The position numbers and the translations under genes are program-made. Of a DNA stretch of 37,961 nucleotides, positions 1 to 7,335 are shown piece by piece (positions within the stretch are counted from its first letter, which is position 1; the number at the start of each line of letters is the position of its first letter). The DNA lies in assembly GCA_946188345.1 (NCBI GenBank), contig CAMHUI010000022.1, positions 1 through 37,961 of the forward strand. Reading direction: 5' to 3'. This DNA comes from an uncultured Prevotellaceae bacterium. Lineage in GTDB: Bacteria > Bacteroidota > Bacteroidia > Bacteroidales > Bacteroidaceae. The notes below the pieces were generated by a model. It was not told the DNA's origin, ran no database searches, and worked only from the letters and a program-made list of their open reading frames with translations.

Positions 1-54
1 TCGCGAGACACTAGATCCTAAGTCTAGCGCGTCTACCAATTCCGCCACAGGCGC
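1..54 (-). tRNA. tRNA-Leu (anticodon UAG), 3' part cut off by window edge
   Basis: Read on the minus strand, the segment starts with a 7-base acceptor arm (54-48) and TG, then the class II leucine D-arm signature GCGGAATTGGTAGACGC. The anticodon arm CTAGA-CTTAGGA-TCTAG follows, with TAG in the middle of the 7-base loop, so the tRNA reads CUA and other CUN leucine codons. The start of the long variable arm is at the window edge; the T arm and 3' acceptor strand lie outside. A TTTG/TACCTTTG promoter lies about 35 bases upstream. Confidence 0.93.
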
Positions 55-88
55 TCGTCTTTGTCTATGTGATGCGCTTTCGTGGATG

Positions 89-120
89 CAAAGGTACAAT
101 GAATTTGTGAACTGTGCAAA
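89..120 (-). promoter_or_regulatory. Bacteroidota-type promoter for tRNA-Leu
   Basis: On the minus strand TTTG (120-117) is followed by 20 bases and TACCTTTG (96-89), matching the Bacteroidota primary-sigma consensus of TTTG, about 19-20 bases, TAnnTTTG. Transcription would start near position 82, about 28 bases before the mature tRNA 5' end. Confidence 0.7.
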
Positions 121-121
121 T

Positions 122-388
122 TTATTGGGAACTTTTTTTCTTCTTCCACCACATTTTTAGCCTTTTGACGCCTTCGACGCCGAGAATGGTCAGTCCGCCA
201 TATTGGAAAGTCTTTGCCATTCCAAAGAGGACGAACCACAAGACACCCTTCATTTCGGTACTGATGGGGAGGGCCATCTGGGCAAAAGAAAGGATGTAGC
301 AGGGCACGCACAGGGCCAGTACGATGACTCCCGTCCGGAAGGACAGGCCTTGCAGCCAGGTCTTGATGGTGAGGAGGAGTTTCTTCAT
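122..388 (-). CDS. Small two-helix membrane protein of unknown function
   Basis: An 88-residue protein beginning MKKLLLTIKTWLQG. It has two hydrophobic stretches, at about residues 18-37 (TGVIVLALCVPCYILSFAQM) and 47-68, and ends in a lysine-rich tail (WWKKKKSS), so it is probably an inner-membrane protein with a basic cytoplasmic end. The start chosen is the ATG at 388, 16 bases after the stop of the S41 peptidase gene; the frame stays open upstream but would overlap that gene. It is the last gene of the five-gene minus-strand run headed by the exported protein at 5852. I do not recognise the family, and no catalytic motif is visible. Confidence 0.72.
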   Translation of the reverse strand: MKKLLLTIKTWLQGLSFRTGVIVLALCVPCYILSFAQMALPISTEMKGVLWFVLFGMAKTFQYGGLTILGVEGVKRLKMWWKKKKSSQ

Positions 389-404
389 TGGGCCGTGAGC
401 GTGG

Positions 405-1451
405 TTAGAACTGCTTTCTGGCAGTCTCGATGAGGGTGTCGATGCCTTGTCTGGAGTCGCCTTCAGAGAGGCTGACGCTGATGTCCGGGTCGATGCCAAA
501 CTCGGTGCTCTGGCGGTTGCGGTCGAACATCGGGCAGGCTGAGAACCGAATGGCCCAGCCGCATGGCAGCTCTGAGGAGAAGGGCATGCCGGCACCTCCG
601 CCGGTGTGGTCGCCGATGATGGTAGCCTGTGGGAAGCATTTCATATACTTCACAAACTCGTTGGCAGCCGAGAAGACGCTGCGGTTGGTCAGCACGCAGA
701 CGGGCTTCTGCCAGCGGATGCCCTTGGAGGGCTTGATGACTTGTTCCTCCATCTTTGAGAAGTCGTTGTGCCCGCGGCCGGTCTTGTGTTGCATATAGCC
801 CACGAGCGTCTCTTCGTTGGTGAAGCGCGCTGCAAGCTGCTCTGCCGAAGTCAGCTGTCCGCCTCCGTTGTCACGCAGGTCGATGATGAGTCCGCGGCAG
901 GGGGCAAGATAGAGGAATATCTGGTCGAGGTTGCCCTCTCCGAACTCATTGGAGAAGGTGCTGCAGCGCAGGTAGCCGATGTTGTCGTCAAGGACGCGGT
1001 AGCGCATGCCGACAGCTATCTGGTAGTCGGAGCCGAGGTACTGGTCGATGAGTTCGGCCGAGAAGTTGGAAGGATAGTCCTCATACCACGACCAGTAGCG
1101 TCCCATGTCGAAGGAGGTATAAAGGTTGACATGACCGTCGCGTAGCTCTGAGAGCATGTTGGTGAGAACTTCGAACTGCTGGCGTGAGGTCATCTGGCTG
1201 TCAAACTGCCGGGCATAGCGGGTATACACCTCGTTCCAGTCGAGGCCGTATTCATGGTTCTTGTAGTCGAAGAAACAGTAGTGCTCATCGATGATATGCC
1301 AGAGGGCTTCGAAGTTTCCCTGCGGGGTGTCGGCATACTCTTCTTCGCTGACGCAGGATATGAGGAATAGTGAAAAGAGAAAGGTAAAGAGTGAAAAGTA
1401 CACCGCACTGCTCTTCTTGTCGTGTATTGCCATCTTCTTTCTTGTGTTCAT
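405..1451 (-). CDS. S41-family serine peptidase, predicted lipoprotein
   Basis: A 348-residue protein. A hydrophobic segment ends in the lipobox LISC, with lipidated Cys33, so it should be anchored in the envelope. The S41 (C-terminal-processing or tricorn-like) core shows DGHVNLY with His107, DLRDNGGG at 191-198, and TNRSVFSAANEF with the probable nucleophile Ser261. GDHTGGGAG follows, and near the end a GIDPDISVSLSE segment typical of Bacteroidota S41 members. No clear PDZ domain is seen between the N-terminal helical part and the core. The ATG at 1451 is chosen because it lies 13 bases after the upstream stop; a start at 1433 is also possible. It probably processes or degrades envelope proteins; the substrate is unknown. 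Confidence 0.88.
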   Translation of the reverse strand: MNTRKKMAIHDKKSSAVYFSLFTFLFSLFLISCVSEEEYADTPQGNFEALWHIIDEHYCFFDYKNHEYGLDWNEVYTRYARQFDSQMTSRQQFEVLTNMLSELRDGHVNLYTSFDMGRYWSWYEDYPSNFSAELIDQYLGSDYQIAVGMRYRVLDDNIGYLRCSTFSNEFGEGNLDQIFLYLAPCRGLIIDLRDNGGGQLTSAEQLAARFTNEETLVGYMQHKTGRGHNDFSKMEEQVIKPSKGIRWQKPVCVLTNRSVFSAANEFVKYMKCFPQATIIGDHTGGGAGMPFSSELPCGWAIRFSACPMFDRNRQSTEFGIDPDISVSLSEGDSRQGIDTLIETARKQF

Positions 1452-1464
1452 AATGATTACCTTT

Positions 1465-2244
1465 TTACTTTTCAATGACGTATCCAATCACGAGCATGTG
1501 GGCATAGTCGTGGAACTTCAGGCTGTTGGCCTCGCGCTGTCGGTAGTCGCCAAGGTAGCCGACGCGGAAGGTGTGTCGGAGGATGGCGAAGTCGACGGTG
1601 AGCATGTGTCTGAAGGAGAGGGCATTGAAGGGGGATGCAAGGACGATGTTATGGTCGTAGTTGCCTCGTGTGAAGATTTCGTAGTACGACTGTCCGAACT
1701 GCGGCGAGAAGGCTGCTCCGACGAGTGGAAGAGTTGCCTGATAGTTGATGAGGAACTTCGTGTTGAACACGTTGACAGATTTCCCAATGGCAGCCGTTGC
1801 GGCTAAGGCAGCATTGGCCTGCAACTGTGCGGGGTTGTTGCCGTTGCGCGTGTTGTAGAGTCCGCCGAAGGTTGCGTAGGCAGTCGGTCCGATGCGGAGG
1901 TCATCCAGTATGCCGTTGCCGATGGCTATTCCGCGCAGCCAGTCGTATTGATAGTCCACATGTCCGCCGAGATAGTCGCTGTTGTCGGCCCGGTTGCTGG
2001 AACCGTTGAAGTTGACTGTCCAGGCTGATTGATGTGCCCAGTTGTTGCCCACCAGGTGTCGGTTGATGGTGATGAGGCTGACGTTGGCGCCCGAGTAGGT
2101 CTCAGGAGAGAGATATGTGTCGAGGACATTCGCCGAGCCGATGCCGAGGAGCGAGGCCTTGGTGGTCGTGGTCTGGGCATGAAGGGGGAGAAGCGTCGAC
2201 ACGGCCGACGCTATCAGCAAAAGATACTTTATTCTTCTATTCAT
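1465..2244 (-). CDS. Exported beta-rich protein, DUF3316-like
   Basis: A 259-residue protein with a type I signal peptide (MNRRIKYLLLIASAVSTLLP, cleavage after the LHAQ region). The rest alternates short amphipathic beta strands with turns and ends in an aromatic/hydrophobic strand (HDYAHMLVIGYVIEK), as in outer-membrane barrels. The segments around NRHLVGNNWAHQSAW and FRVGYLGDYRQREAN resemble a Bacteroidales-specific family I recall as DUF3316; that family call is from memory. Its ATG overlaps the end of the topoisomerase gene by 8 bases, so translation is probably coupled. The function is unknown; a small outer-membrane barrel is the best inference. Confidence 0.75.
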   Translation of the reverse strand: MNRRIKYLLLIASAVSTLLPLHAQTTTTKASLLGIGSANVLDTYLSPETYSGANVSLITINRHLVGNNWAHQSAWTVNFNGSSNRADNSDYLGGHVDYQYDWLRGIAIGNGILDDLRIGPTAYATFGGLYNTRNGNNPAQLQANAALAATAAIGKSVNVFNTKFLINYQATLPLVGAAFSPQFGQSYYEIFTRGNYDHNIVLASPFNALSFRHMLTVDFAILRHTFRVGYLGDYRQREANSLKFHDYAHMLVIGYVIEK

Positions 2245-5092
2245 CTTCTGGGAACAGGCTTAACTGGAACGGGATGTCGTCGGCGTTCTGATGGATGGTT
2301 GGCGGGGTCTCCGTGTTTGTCGGTGCTTTGGAAGCTTTTGGCGCCTTGGGAACTTCAGAAGTCTTTGGCGCTTCGGTAGTTTCAGGCGTTTCTGGTGCCT
2401 CAGTGCTTGCTGTGTCTTCCTGAGCTACGGGTGTCTCGGGGACTTCCTCGGTGCTTTCAGTCTCTGTTGCCTGGCTTTCTGGCTCTTCGGGCTCAGGGAA
2501 GCGTAGGGGCTCGAGTTCCTCGATGGAGGCTATCTCCCAGGTGGTAATGCGCTTGCCCTTGGCGGTGACCTTCTTCACTTGGATGAACTCATCGACATCA
2601 ATCTCCATCTCGGGCCGGTGGGCGTCAAGGCCTCCGAAGCGGACGAGGATGCGGGGATAGACCTGTTCGGTGAGGATGAGGAGCTGGCTCTTCGGGTTGT
2701 CGCCGAGCAGGTTCTGCCGTTTCTTCATTGGCTCCATCTGGAAGCGCTTGATATAGGGGTAGTCGTTGTTGTCGGCGTCATAGAGCACTGCCGTCCATAT
2801 CGTTTCGGGATTGAATTTCTCGATGATGCGGATGTTTTGCTCATAGTGGTTGTTGACGTCGATGTTGGTGAAGTAGAACTCGTTGTTGTCGAGGATGACG
2901 AGGATGAGGTCTTCTTCGTTGAATTCTCCGAGGAATCGGCCGTGTTGCTCGTAGTTGATGCGGTTGACGTCGGGGTCGAACCACACTTTGCGACCACCCA
3001 GAGTGGAGTGTCCGTGGCTCTTCAGGGAGACACGCTGCACAGGGAGCTTCGTCAGTGTGTTGCCTCTTGAGGTGCGGCCTTTGATGATGACTTCCGAGAA
3101 GTCCTTGGTGATGAAGAGGGCTTTCTTCTTCATTGTGACGATGAAGTTGGGGTCGAAGGTGACCTTGATGACTTCGGCCTCACCGTTGGGGTTGGCGGTG
3201 AAGTACATCACCTTTGAGCCGGGCTTGCCTTGTGTGAGGTCGTTTTCGCGGTCGCGGGTGATGGTGGGGATGTTGAAGCGCTTGATATAATAAGGTCCGT
3301 TCTTGCCGTCGCGGTAGACGACGTTGTAGATGGTGCGCTGGTCGTTCTTCTTGAACACCTGCACATGCAAGACGTTCTTGCCTACGAATACTTTCTCGGC
3401 TACTTTGATGACCTTGTATTTTCCGTCCTTGAAGAAGACGATGATGTCGTCGATGTCGGAGCAGTTGCAGACGAACTCGTCTTTCTTCAGGCCTGTTCCG
3501 ATGAATCCCTCGTTGCGGTTGATGTATAGTTTCTCGTTGGCTTCTACGACCTTTGTGGCGACGATGGTGTCGAAGTTGCGTATCTCGGTGCGTCGCGGAT
3601 GGTCCTTGCCGTATTTTTCCTTGATGAAGTTGAACCAGTTGATGGTGACGTCGGTCATGTGTGCCAGGTCGTGCTCGATGCCTTTGAGTTCGTCCTTGAT
3701 GCGGGCGATGAGTTCGTCGGCCTTGTCTTTGTTGAACTTCAGGATGCGCTGCATCTTGATTTCCATGAGTCTCAGGATGTCGTCGCGGGTGACGTCGCGG
3801 ATGAAGTCAGGCTTGAAGGGTTCCAGCCGCTTGTCTACGTGGGCTATGGCCTTGTCCATGTTCTCGGCCTGCTCGAATCCTTTGTCTTTGTAGATGCGTT
3901 CTTCGATGAAGATGCGTTCGAGTGAGGCGAAGAAGAGTTGTTCGAGCAGTTCGCCCTTCCTGATTTCGAGTTCTTTGCGCAGCAGGTCCTTGGTGTGGTC
4001 GGCGGAATGGCGCAGCACGTCGCTGACGGTGAGGAAGCAGGGCTTGTCGTCCATGATGACGCAGCAGTTGGGCGAGATGTTGGTCTCGCAGTCGGAGAAG
4101 GCGTAGAGTGCGTCGATGGTCTTGTCTGACGACACGCCGGGGGCCAGATGAACCTGTATCTCGACTTCTGCCGAGGTCATGTCGTCGACGCGGCGCACCT
4201 TTATCTTTCCTTTCTCCACGGCTTTCAGGATGGACTCCTTCAGGGTGTCGGCGGTCTTGCCGAAGGGTATCTCTCGGATGACGAGGGTTTTTTGGTCGAG
4301 TTTCTCAATCTTTGCGCGTACTTTCACGACGCCGCCTCGTTGTCCGTCGTTGTATTTGGCGACGTCGATGGAGCCTCCTGTGGGGAAGTCGGGATAGAGC
4401 TGGAACTCCTCGCCGCGCAGGTAGCTGATGGCGGCATCGCAGAGTTCTACGAAGTTGTGGGGCAGGATTTTCGACGAGAGTCCTACGGCGATGCCTTCTG
4501 CGCCCTGTGCGAGCAGCAGGGGGAACTTGGCCGGCAGGGTGATGGGTTCCTTGTTGCGGCCGTCGTAGCTGAGCTGCCAGTCGGTGGTCTTGGGGTTGAA
4601 GACGACGTCGAGTGCGAACTTCGAGAGTCGGGCCTCGATGTATCGTGGTGCGGCGGCACGGTCGCCCGTGAGGATGTTTCCCCAGTTACCCTGCGTGTCG
4701 ATGAGCAGCTCTTTCTGTCCCATCTGCACGAGTGCGTCGCCGATGGAGGCGTCGCCGTGGGGGTGGAACTGCATGGTGTGGCCGACGATGTTGGCCACCT
4801 TGTTGTAGCGTCCGTCGTCCATGCGCTTCATGGAGTGCAGGATGCGTCGCTGCACGGGTTTGAAGCCGTCTTCGATATGGGGCACGGCTCGTTCGAGGAT
4901 GACGTAGCTGGCATAGTCGAGGAACCAGTTCTGGTACATGCCCGAGAGGTGGTGCACGGCGGCGGCGTCGAAGCGGTCGACGGGCTTATAGTCGGAGTGT
5001 CCCTCAGGAGCATCGGTGTCTTCTACAGGCTCGGCGTATTCGGTGTTGTCGGAGTTCTCTAAAATTTCGTTGTCTTTTATTTCGTCGTCCAT
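2237..5092 (-). CDS. parC: DNA topoisomerase IV subunit A (ParC)
   Basis: A 951-residue type IIA topoisomerase A subunit, which cleaves and rejoins the DNA gate and decatenates chromosomes together with ParE. The winged-helix/tower core starts at SGMYQNWFLDYASYVILERA (about residues 50-69). The active-site pair is Arg150-Tyr151 in RAAAPRY, the ParC form rather than the GyrA form of this loop. The quinolone-region helix reads HPHGDASIGD (110-119), with Ala115 at the usual resistance-serine position. A coiled tower follows, then a C-terminal blade domain (about 560-860). The end is a disordered Pro/Thr/Glu/Ala-rich tail (about 865-935) closing with QLSLF (943-947) four residues from the end, which matches the beta-clamp-binding consensus. 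The gene lies 28 bases after the upstream stop and overlaps the next gene by 8 bases. Confidence 0.95.
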   Translation of the reverse strand: MDDEIKDNEILENSDNTEYAEPVEDTDAPEGHSDYKPVDRFDAAAVHHLSGMYQNWFLDYASYVILERAVPHIEDGFKPVQRRILHSMKRMDDGRYNKVANIVGHTMQFHPHGDASIGDALVQMGQKELLIDTQGNWGNILTGDRAAAPRYIEARLSKFALDVVFNPKTTDWQLSYDGRNKEPITLPAKFPLLLAQGAEGIAVGLSSKILPHNFVELCDAAISYLRGEEFQLYPDFPTGGSIDVAKYNDGQRGGVVKVRAKIEKLDQKTLVIREIPFGKTADTLKESILKAVEKGKIKVRRVDDMTSAEVEIQVHLAPGVSSDKTIDALYAFSDCETNISPNCCVIMDDKPCFLTVSDVLRHSADHTKDLLRKELEIRKGELLEQLFFASLERIFIEERIYKDKGFEQAENMDKAIAHVDKRLEPFKPDFIRDVTRDDILRLMEIKMQRILKFNKDKADELIARIKDELKGIEHDLAHMTDVTINWFNFIKEKYGKDHPRRTEIRNFDTIVATKVVEANEKLYINRNEGFIGTGLKKDEFVCNCSDIDDIIVFFKDGKYKVIKVAEKVFVGKNVLHVQVFKKNDQRTIYNVVYRDGKNGPYYIKRFNIPTITRDRENDLTQGKPGSKVMYFTANPNGEAEVIKVTFDPNFIVTMKKKALFITKDFSEVIIKGRTSRGNTLTKLPVQRVSLKSHGHSTLGGRKVWFDPDVNRINYEQHGRFLGEFNEEDLILVILDNNEFYFTNIDVNNHYEQNIRIIEKFNPETIWTAVLYDADNNDYPYIKRFQMEPMKKRQNLLGDNPKSQLLILTEQVYPRILVRFGGLDAHRPEMEIDVDEFIQVKKVTAKGKRITTWEIASIEELEPLRFPEPEEPESQATETESTEEVPETPVAQEDTASTEAPETPETTEAPKTSEVPKAPKASKAPTNTETPPTIHQNADDIPFQLSLFPEDE

Positions 5093-5120
5093 TGTTTGTG
5101 ATTCTATTTAAGGTAGATGA

Positions 5121-5852
5121 TCATTTCTTTACTCGTTCGTATATGGTCGCTCTCAGATTGGGGTCCTTGGTCTCGGAAAAGGTGATCTTTGTTGAGTCAT
5201 ACCAATCTGTGTCGTTTGTTTGAAAGTCGAGCAGATATTGTGCAGAAGTGTCGTCGAGCCTTATCTCTTTAACGAAATAGTCTTCATTAGAGACGTATTC
5301 GTGGACAAGGATGCCGAGGTATTCTTTGTCAGGTCCCAAGTCGTGGTAGATGAGTTCTGTCACTTTTGCCGGCTGCAGGTGTTCTTTCCCATTGTATGAA
5401 CTCAGCTGGCTGTCGGAGATGAAGTATACATCGCGGACACAGCCTGCACAATGGCTTGACGCAACCAGGGCGAGGGTTCCCGGCTTTCCGTTGCCTGTGG
5501 CTGGCAGCGTCATTCTTACCTCCCGGTTTGTCAGCCAAGAAACGCTGTTGAGCTTGTTGGTAGTCTTCTTCAGCACGGGGATTTTGACCACGTCGCCAGC
5601 GTGTTTATTCCTGTGGAATTCTGAAAAATTGTTGAATCCGTTGGCTTTTAAGATAATATCTGATACTTCCATGACTTGCTTGTCCTCAGGTAGTAGATTG
5701 CCAGAGGTTTTGATGACTTCTTTGGCCACATCTATTAGGCCGTCAGCCTTATCCTTTAGCGTTGTGGTAGTATAGGAAACGACGTTGGTTTGTGCCTGCA
5801 TGATGCTTGTACAGCAAAGAAGGAGTGCGATGGCAGTGATGATTCTCTTCAT
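5121..5852 (-). CDS. Exported protein of unknown function
   Basis: A 243-residue protein with a clear signal peptide (MKRIITAIALLLCCTSIMQA, cleavage before QTNVV). It has a CAGC (CxxC) motif near residue 136 in SHCAGCVRDVYF. The remaining sequence is mixed alpha/beta with no transmembrane segment, so it is probably periplasmic. I do not recognise the family. It is the first gene of the minus-strand run, with a TATCTTTG -7 box about 45 bases upstream and the topoisomerase IV gene 28 bases downstream. The CxxC could be a redox pair or a metal site, but nothing else supports a thioredoxin fold. Confidence 0.75.
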   Translation of the reverse strand: MKRIITAIALLLCCTSIMQAQTNVVSYTTTTLKDKADGLIDVAKEVIKTSGNLLPEDKQVMEVSDIILKANGFNNFSEFHRNKHAGDVVKIPVLKKTTNKLNSVSWLTNREVRMTLPATGNGKPGTLALVASSHCAGCVRDVYFISDSQLSSYNGKEHLQPAKVTELIYHDLGPDKEYLGILVHEYVSNEDYFVKEIRLDDTSAQYLLDFQTNDTDWYDSTKITFSETKDPNLRATIYERVKK

Positions 5853-5894
5853 GAGTGTAAGGATTTATGGTTGCGTGATTTAAAAAATAATATG

Positions 5895-5902
5895 CAAAGA
5901 TA
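5895..5902 (-). promoter_or_regulatory. -7 box TATCTTTG for the 5852 gene
   Basis: On the minus strand TATCTTTG lies 43 bases upstream of the ATG at 5852 and fits TAnnTTTG. No clean TTTG is seen at the -33 spacing. It is the likely promoter of the run containing parC. Confidence 0.55.
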
Positions 5903-6258
5903 CGGATTTTTGGCGAGAAATGCGTATTTTTGCCGCACAATTTTCAAAAAATAAACATTTTCGGGCTTCAGAAGTCGCCCATGCTGCTGTCGGTCTGCAT
6001 AGAAACGGCCTTCATGCCTTGTAGAGGCTTGTCTTCCTGGGGCTGGCAATGGGGGAGAAAAGGCGCAGGGCGGGGTGCCTGATGGAAATGTTAATTTTTG
6101 TCAGAAATCTTTACAAACGAACCGCCGTGAAGGCCAACTTTGGAGGAAAAGCCTTTGTTGCCCGTAAAAGCAGGCAAAATTTCGTCAAGATTATAACTTC
6201 CTGATAATAAACCATTTGTAGATTCTTCTCAGATTTTGGCTGATTTTAGCCACAGACT

Positions 6259-6363
6259 ATTGGTACAAAAGTCATAGCGATTTGGTACAAAAGTCTTGGC
6301 GATTTGTAAGAAATCATGCTGTGAAATGTGGCAAAAGTCCTCACGATTTGTATCAAAAGTCTC
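6259..6363. repeat. Degenerate tandem array, 22-bp period (TTTGGTACAAAAGTC unit)
   Basis: Five copies of a unit close to CGATTTGGTACAAAAGTC, separated by about four variable bases. The AAAAGTC ends fall at 6267, 6289, a degenerate copy near 6310, 6333 and 6355, giving steps of about 22, 21, 23 and 22 bp. Each core holds the small dyad TTTG-nnn-CAAA. It lies 260 bases upstream of the 6622 gene. The role is unknown. Confidence 0.8.
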
Positions 6364-6506
6364 GTTACCTTGCCGCCAACCCTCGGGCGGATTGTTTGTT
6401 TTCTCCTTCAAATTGTCCGTTTTGTCGGGAGATTTTTTCCAGAGGAGACGTTCTTGAAATGTTAAAATCCAGTCAAAAAAGTTTACATATTTCCGGCTGT
6501 TTGCTC

Positions 6507-6533
6507 CCTGCCTGCGGTGCGCTGGCAGGCAGG
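6507..6533. repeat. Perfect 9-bp inverted repeat
   Basis: CCTGCCTGC (6507-6515) pairs with GCAGGCAGG (6525-6533) around a 9-base loop. It has no T tract on either side, so it is not a standard terminator. It lies about 25 bases upstream of the promoter of the 6622 gene and could be an operator or a repeat remnant. Confidence 0.55.
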
Positions 6534-6557
6534 TGAGAGAAATAATGCTGCTTTTTC

Positions 6558-6588
6558 TTGGCATTTAACCAGGTTTTTAGTATCTTTG
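6558..6588 (+). promoter_or_regulatory. Promoter for the 6622 gene
   Basis: TTG at 6558-6560, 20 bases, then TATCTTTG at 6581-6588 fits the Bacteroidota consensus. The predicted start is near 6596, about 26 bases before the ATG at 6622. This supports the plus-strand reading of that gene over the long open frame on the other strand. Confidence 0.65.
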
Positions 6589-6621
6589 CAAGGCAGTTAA
6601 CTGTAAGAAACCGTGTAAGTT

Positions 6622-7248
6622 ATGGCAGAAGAGGATACCTCGCGATGGATTGTCGATTCTCAGGGTCAGCGCTACCGTGTGCTGGGGGAATCGGGCTTGG
6701 TAGAGTATGAGAACGGCGATATCGTTGATGTCGTCGATGTTGATGTCGGCCGTCACCCCGTCTCGTCGCCCCCTCCGCGTCAGGACGCCGACAACCTGAC
6801 TCCCAAAGATCCGGCCTACTGGTATTTCTTCTATGATGAGCGCTATTGCGGTCCGAGCATCGAGGATTATGCCCGTCGCCAGGCCGAGCGCTATCGTCAG
6901 GACGGAAGCCTCCCTTGGCCCGGTACCGTGATTCCTGGAGAGCTCTCGCCGGAATATGTCGCCCAGGAGCAGGCCGCCATCGACCGCCGCCTGGAGGAGA
7001 TTGTGGGCGAGCGCCCGCCGTCGACATCTGGCGGCCAGGCCCGTTGGCGGCGCAGCCGCAGAGAGCGTTGGGAAGACCTGGAGCTCACCCTCTTCACCAT
7101 TGCCGCCTTTGGTGGCCTGGTCCTGCTCGTGCGCTATGGCTATGCCGAGATGGCCGGCCGGCTGATATTCGTACCCATCGGTACACTCACGGCGCGCATA
7201 GCCCGTCTGATAGCCGACTACAAGGCCCGCCGCCGCTGCAGGCGGTGA
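6622..7248 (+). CDS. Membrane-anchored protein of unknown function
   Basis: A 208-residue protein, acidic at the N-terminus and arginine-rich at the C-terminus. The first 45 residues look like a small beta module (SRWIVDSQGQRYRVLGE). The middle is Pro/Arg/Glu-rich and helical. A hydrophobic segment at about residues 158-174 (LFTIAAFGGLVLLVRYG) and a second amphipathic stretch (RLIFVPIGTLTARIARLI) suggest a membrane anchor near the C-terminus, ending in RRRCRR. Start choice is supported by the promoter 34 bases upstream. Codons are more GC-rich than in the flanking DNA. A 265-codon open frame on the opposite strand is its shadow. I do not recognise the family. Confidence 0.68.
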   Translation: MAEEDTSRWIVDSQGQRYRVLGESGLVEYENGDIVDVVDVDVGRHPVSSPPPRQDADNLTPKDPAYWYFFYDERYCGPSIEDYARRQAERYRQDGSLPWPGTVIPGELSPEYVAQEQAAIDRRLEEIVGERPPSTSGGQARWRRSRRERWEDLELTLFTIAAFGGLVLLVRYGYAEMAGRLIFVPIGTLTARIARLIADYKARRRCRR

Positions 7249-7298
7249 GTTTTTAGAAAGTTTCACACGAAAAAGCACCATATTATAAAAAAAAATAC

Positions 7299-7306
7299 TA
7301 ACTTTG
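7299..7306 (+). promoter_or_regulatory. -7 box TAACTTTG for glyS
   Basis: TAACTTTG lies 29 bases upstream of the synthetase ATG, in AT-rich DNA just after the preceding gene. No clear TTTG is seen at the -33 spacing. Confidence 0.6.
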
Positions 7307-7335
7307 CGCCTTGAAAGAAAAATTATTAGACTTTT

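Larger units (their letters stand above)
5853..6621. other. 769-bp divergent intergenic region
   Basis: This stretch separates the minus-strand gene at 5852 from the plus-strand gene at 6622. It holds a promoter for each gene, a plus-strand TATTTTTG box at 5925-5932 facing into the gap, a 22-bp-period repeat array (6259-6363), and a perfect 9-bp inverted repeat (6507-6533). The open frames here have no start signal or protein-like composition and I do not annotate them. Confidence 0.7.

Noticed and set aside
2237..5092. DNA gyrase subunit A
   Set aside because: The active-site loop reads RAAAPRYIEARL and the leading segment MYQNWFLDYASYVILERA is the ParC form; the GyrA-type loop is absent.
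5976..6075. Protein-like C-terminus on the minus strand (ending QTDSSMGDF)
   Set aside because: About 33 codons look like protein, but there is no start, no recognisable family and no promoter; at most a gene remnant.
6229..6564. Small protein encoded across the 22-bp repeats (minus strand)
   Set aside because: The repeat steps of 21-23 bp do not keep a reading frame, and the frame has no promoter or plausible start.
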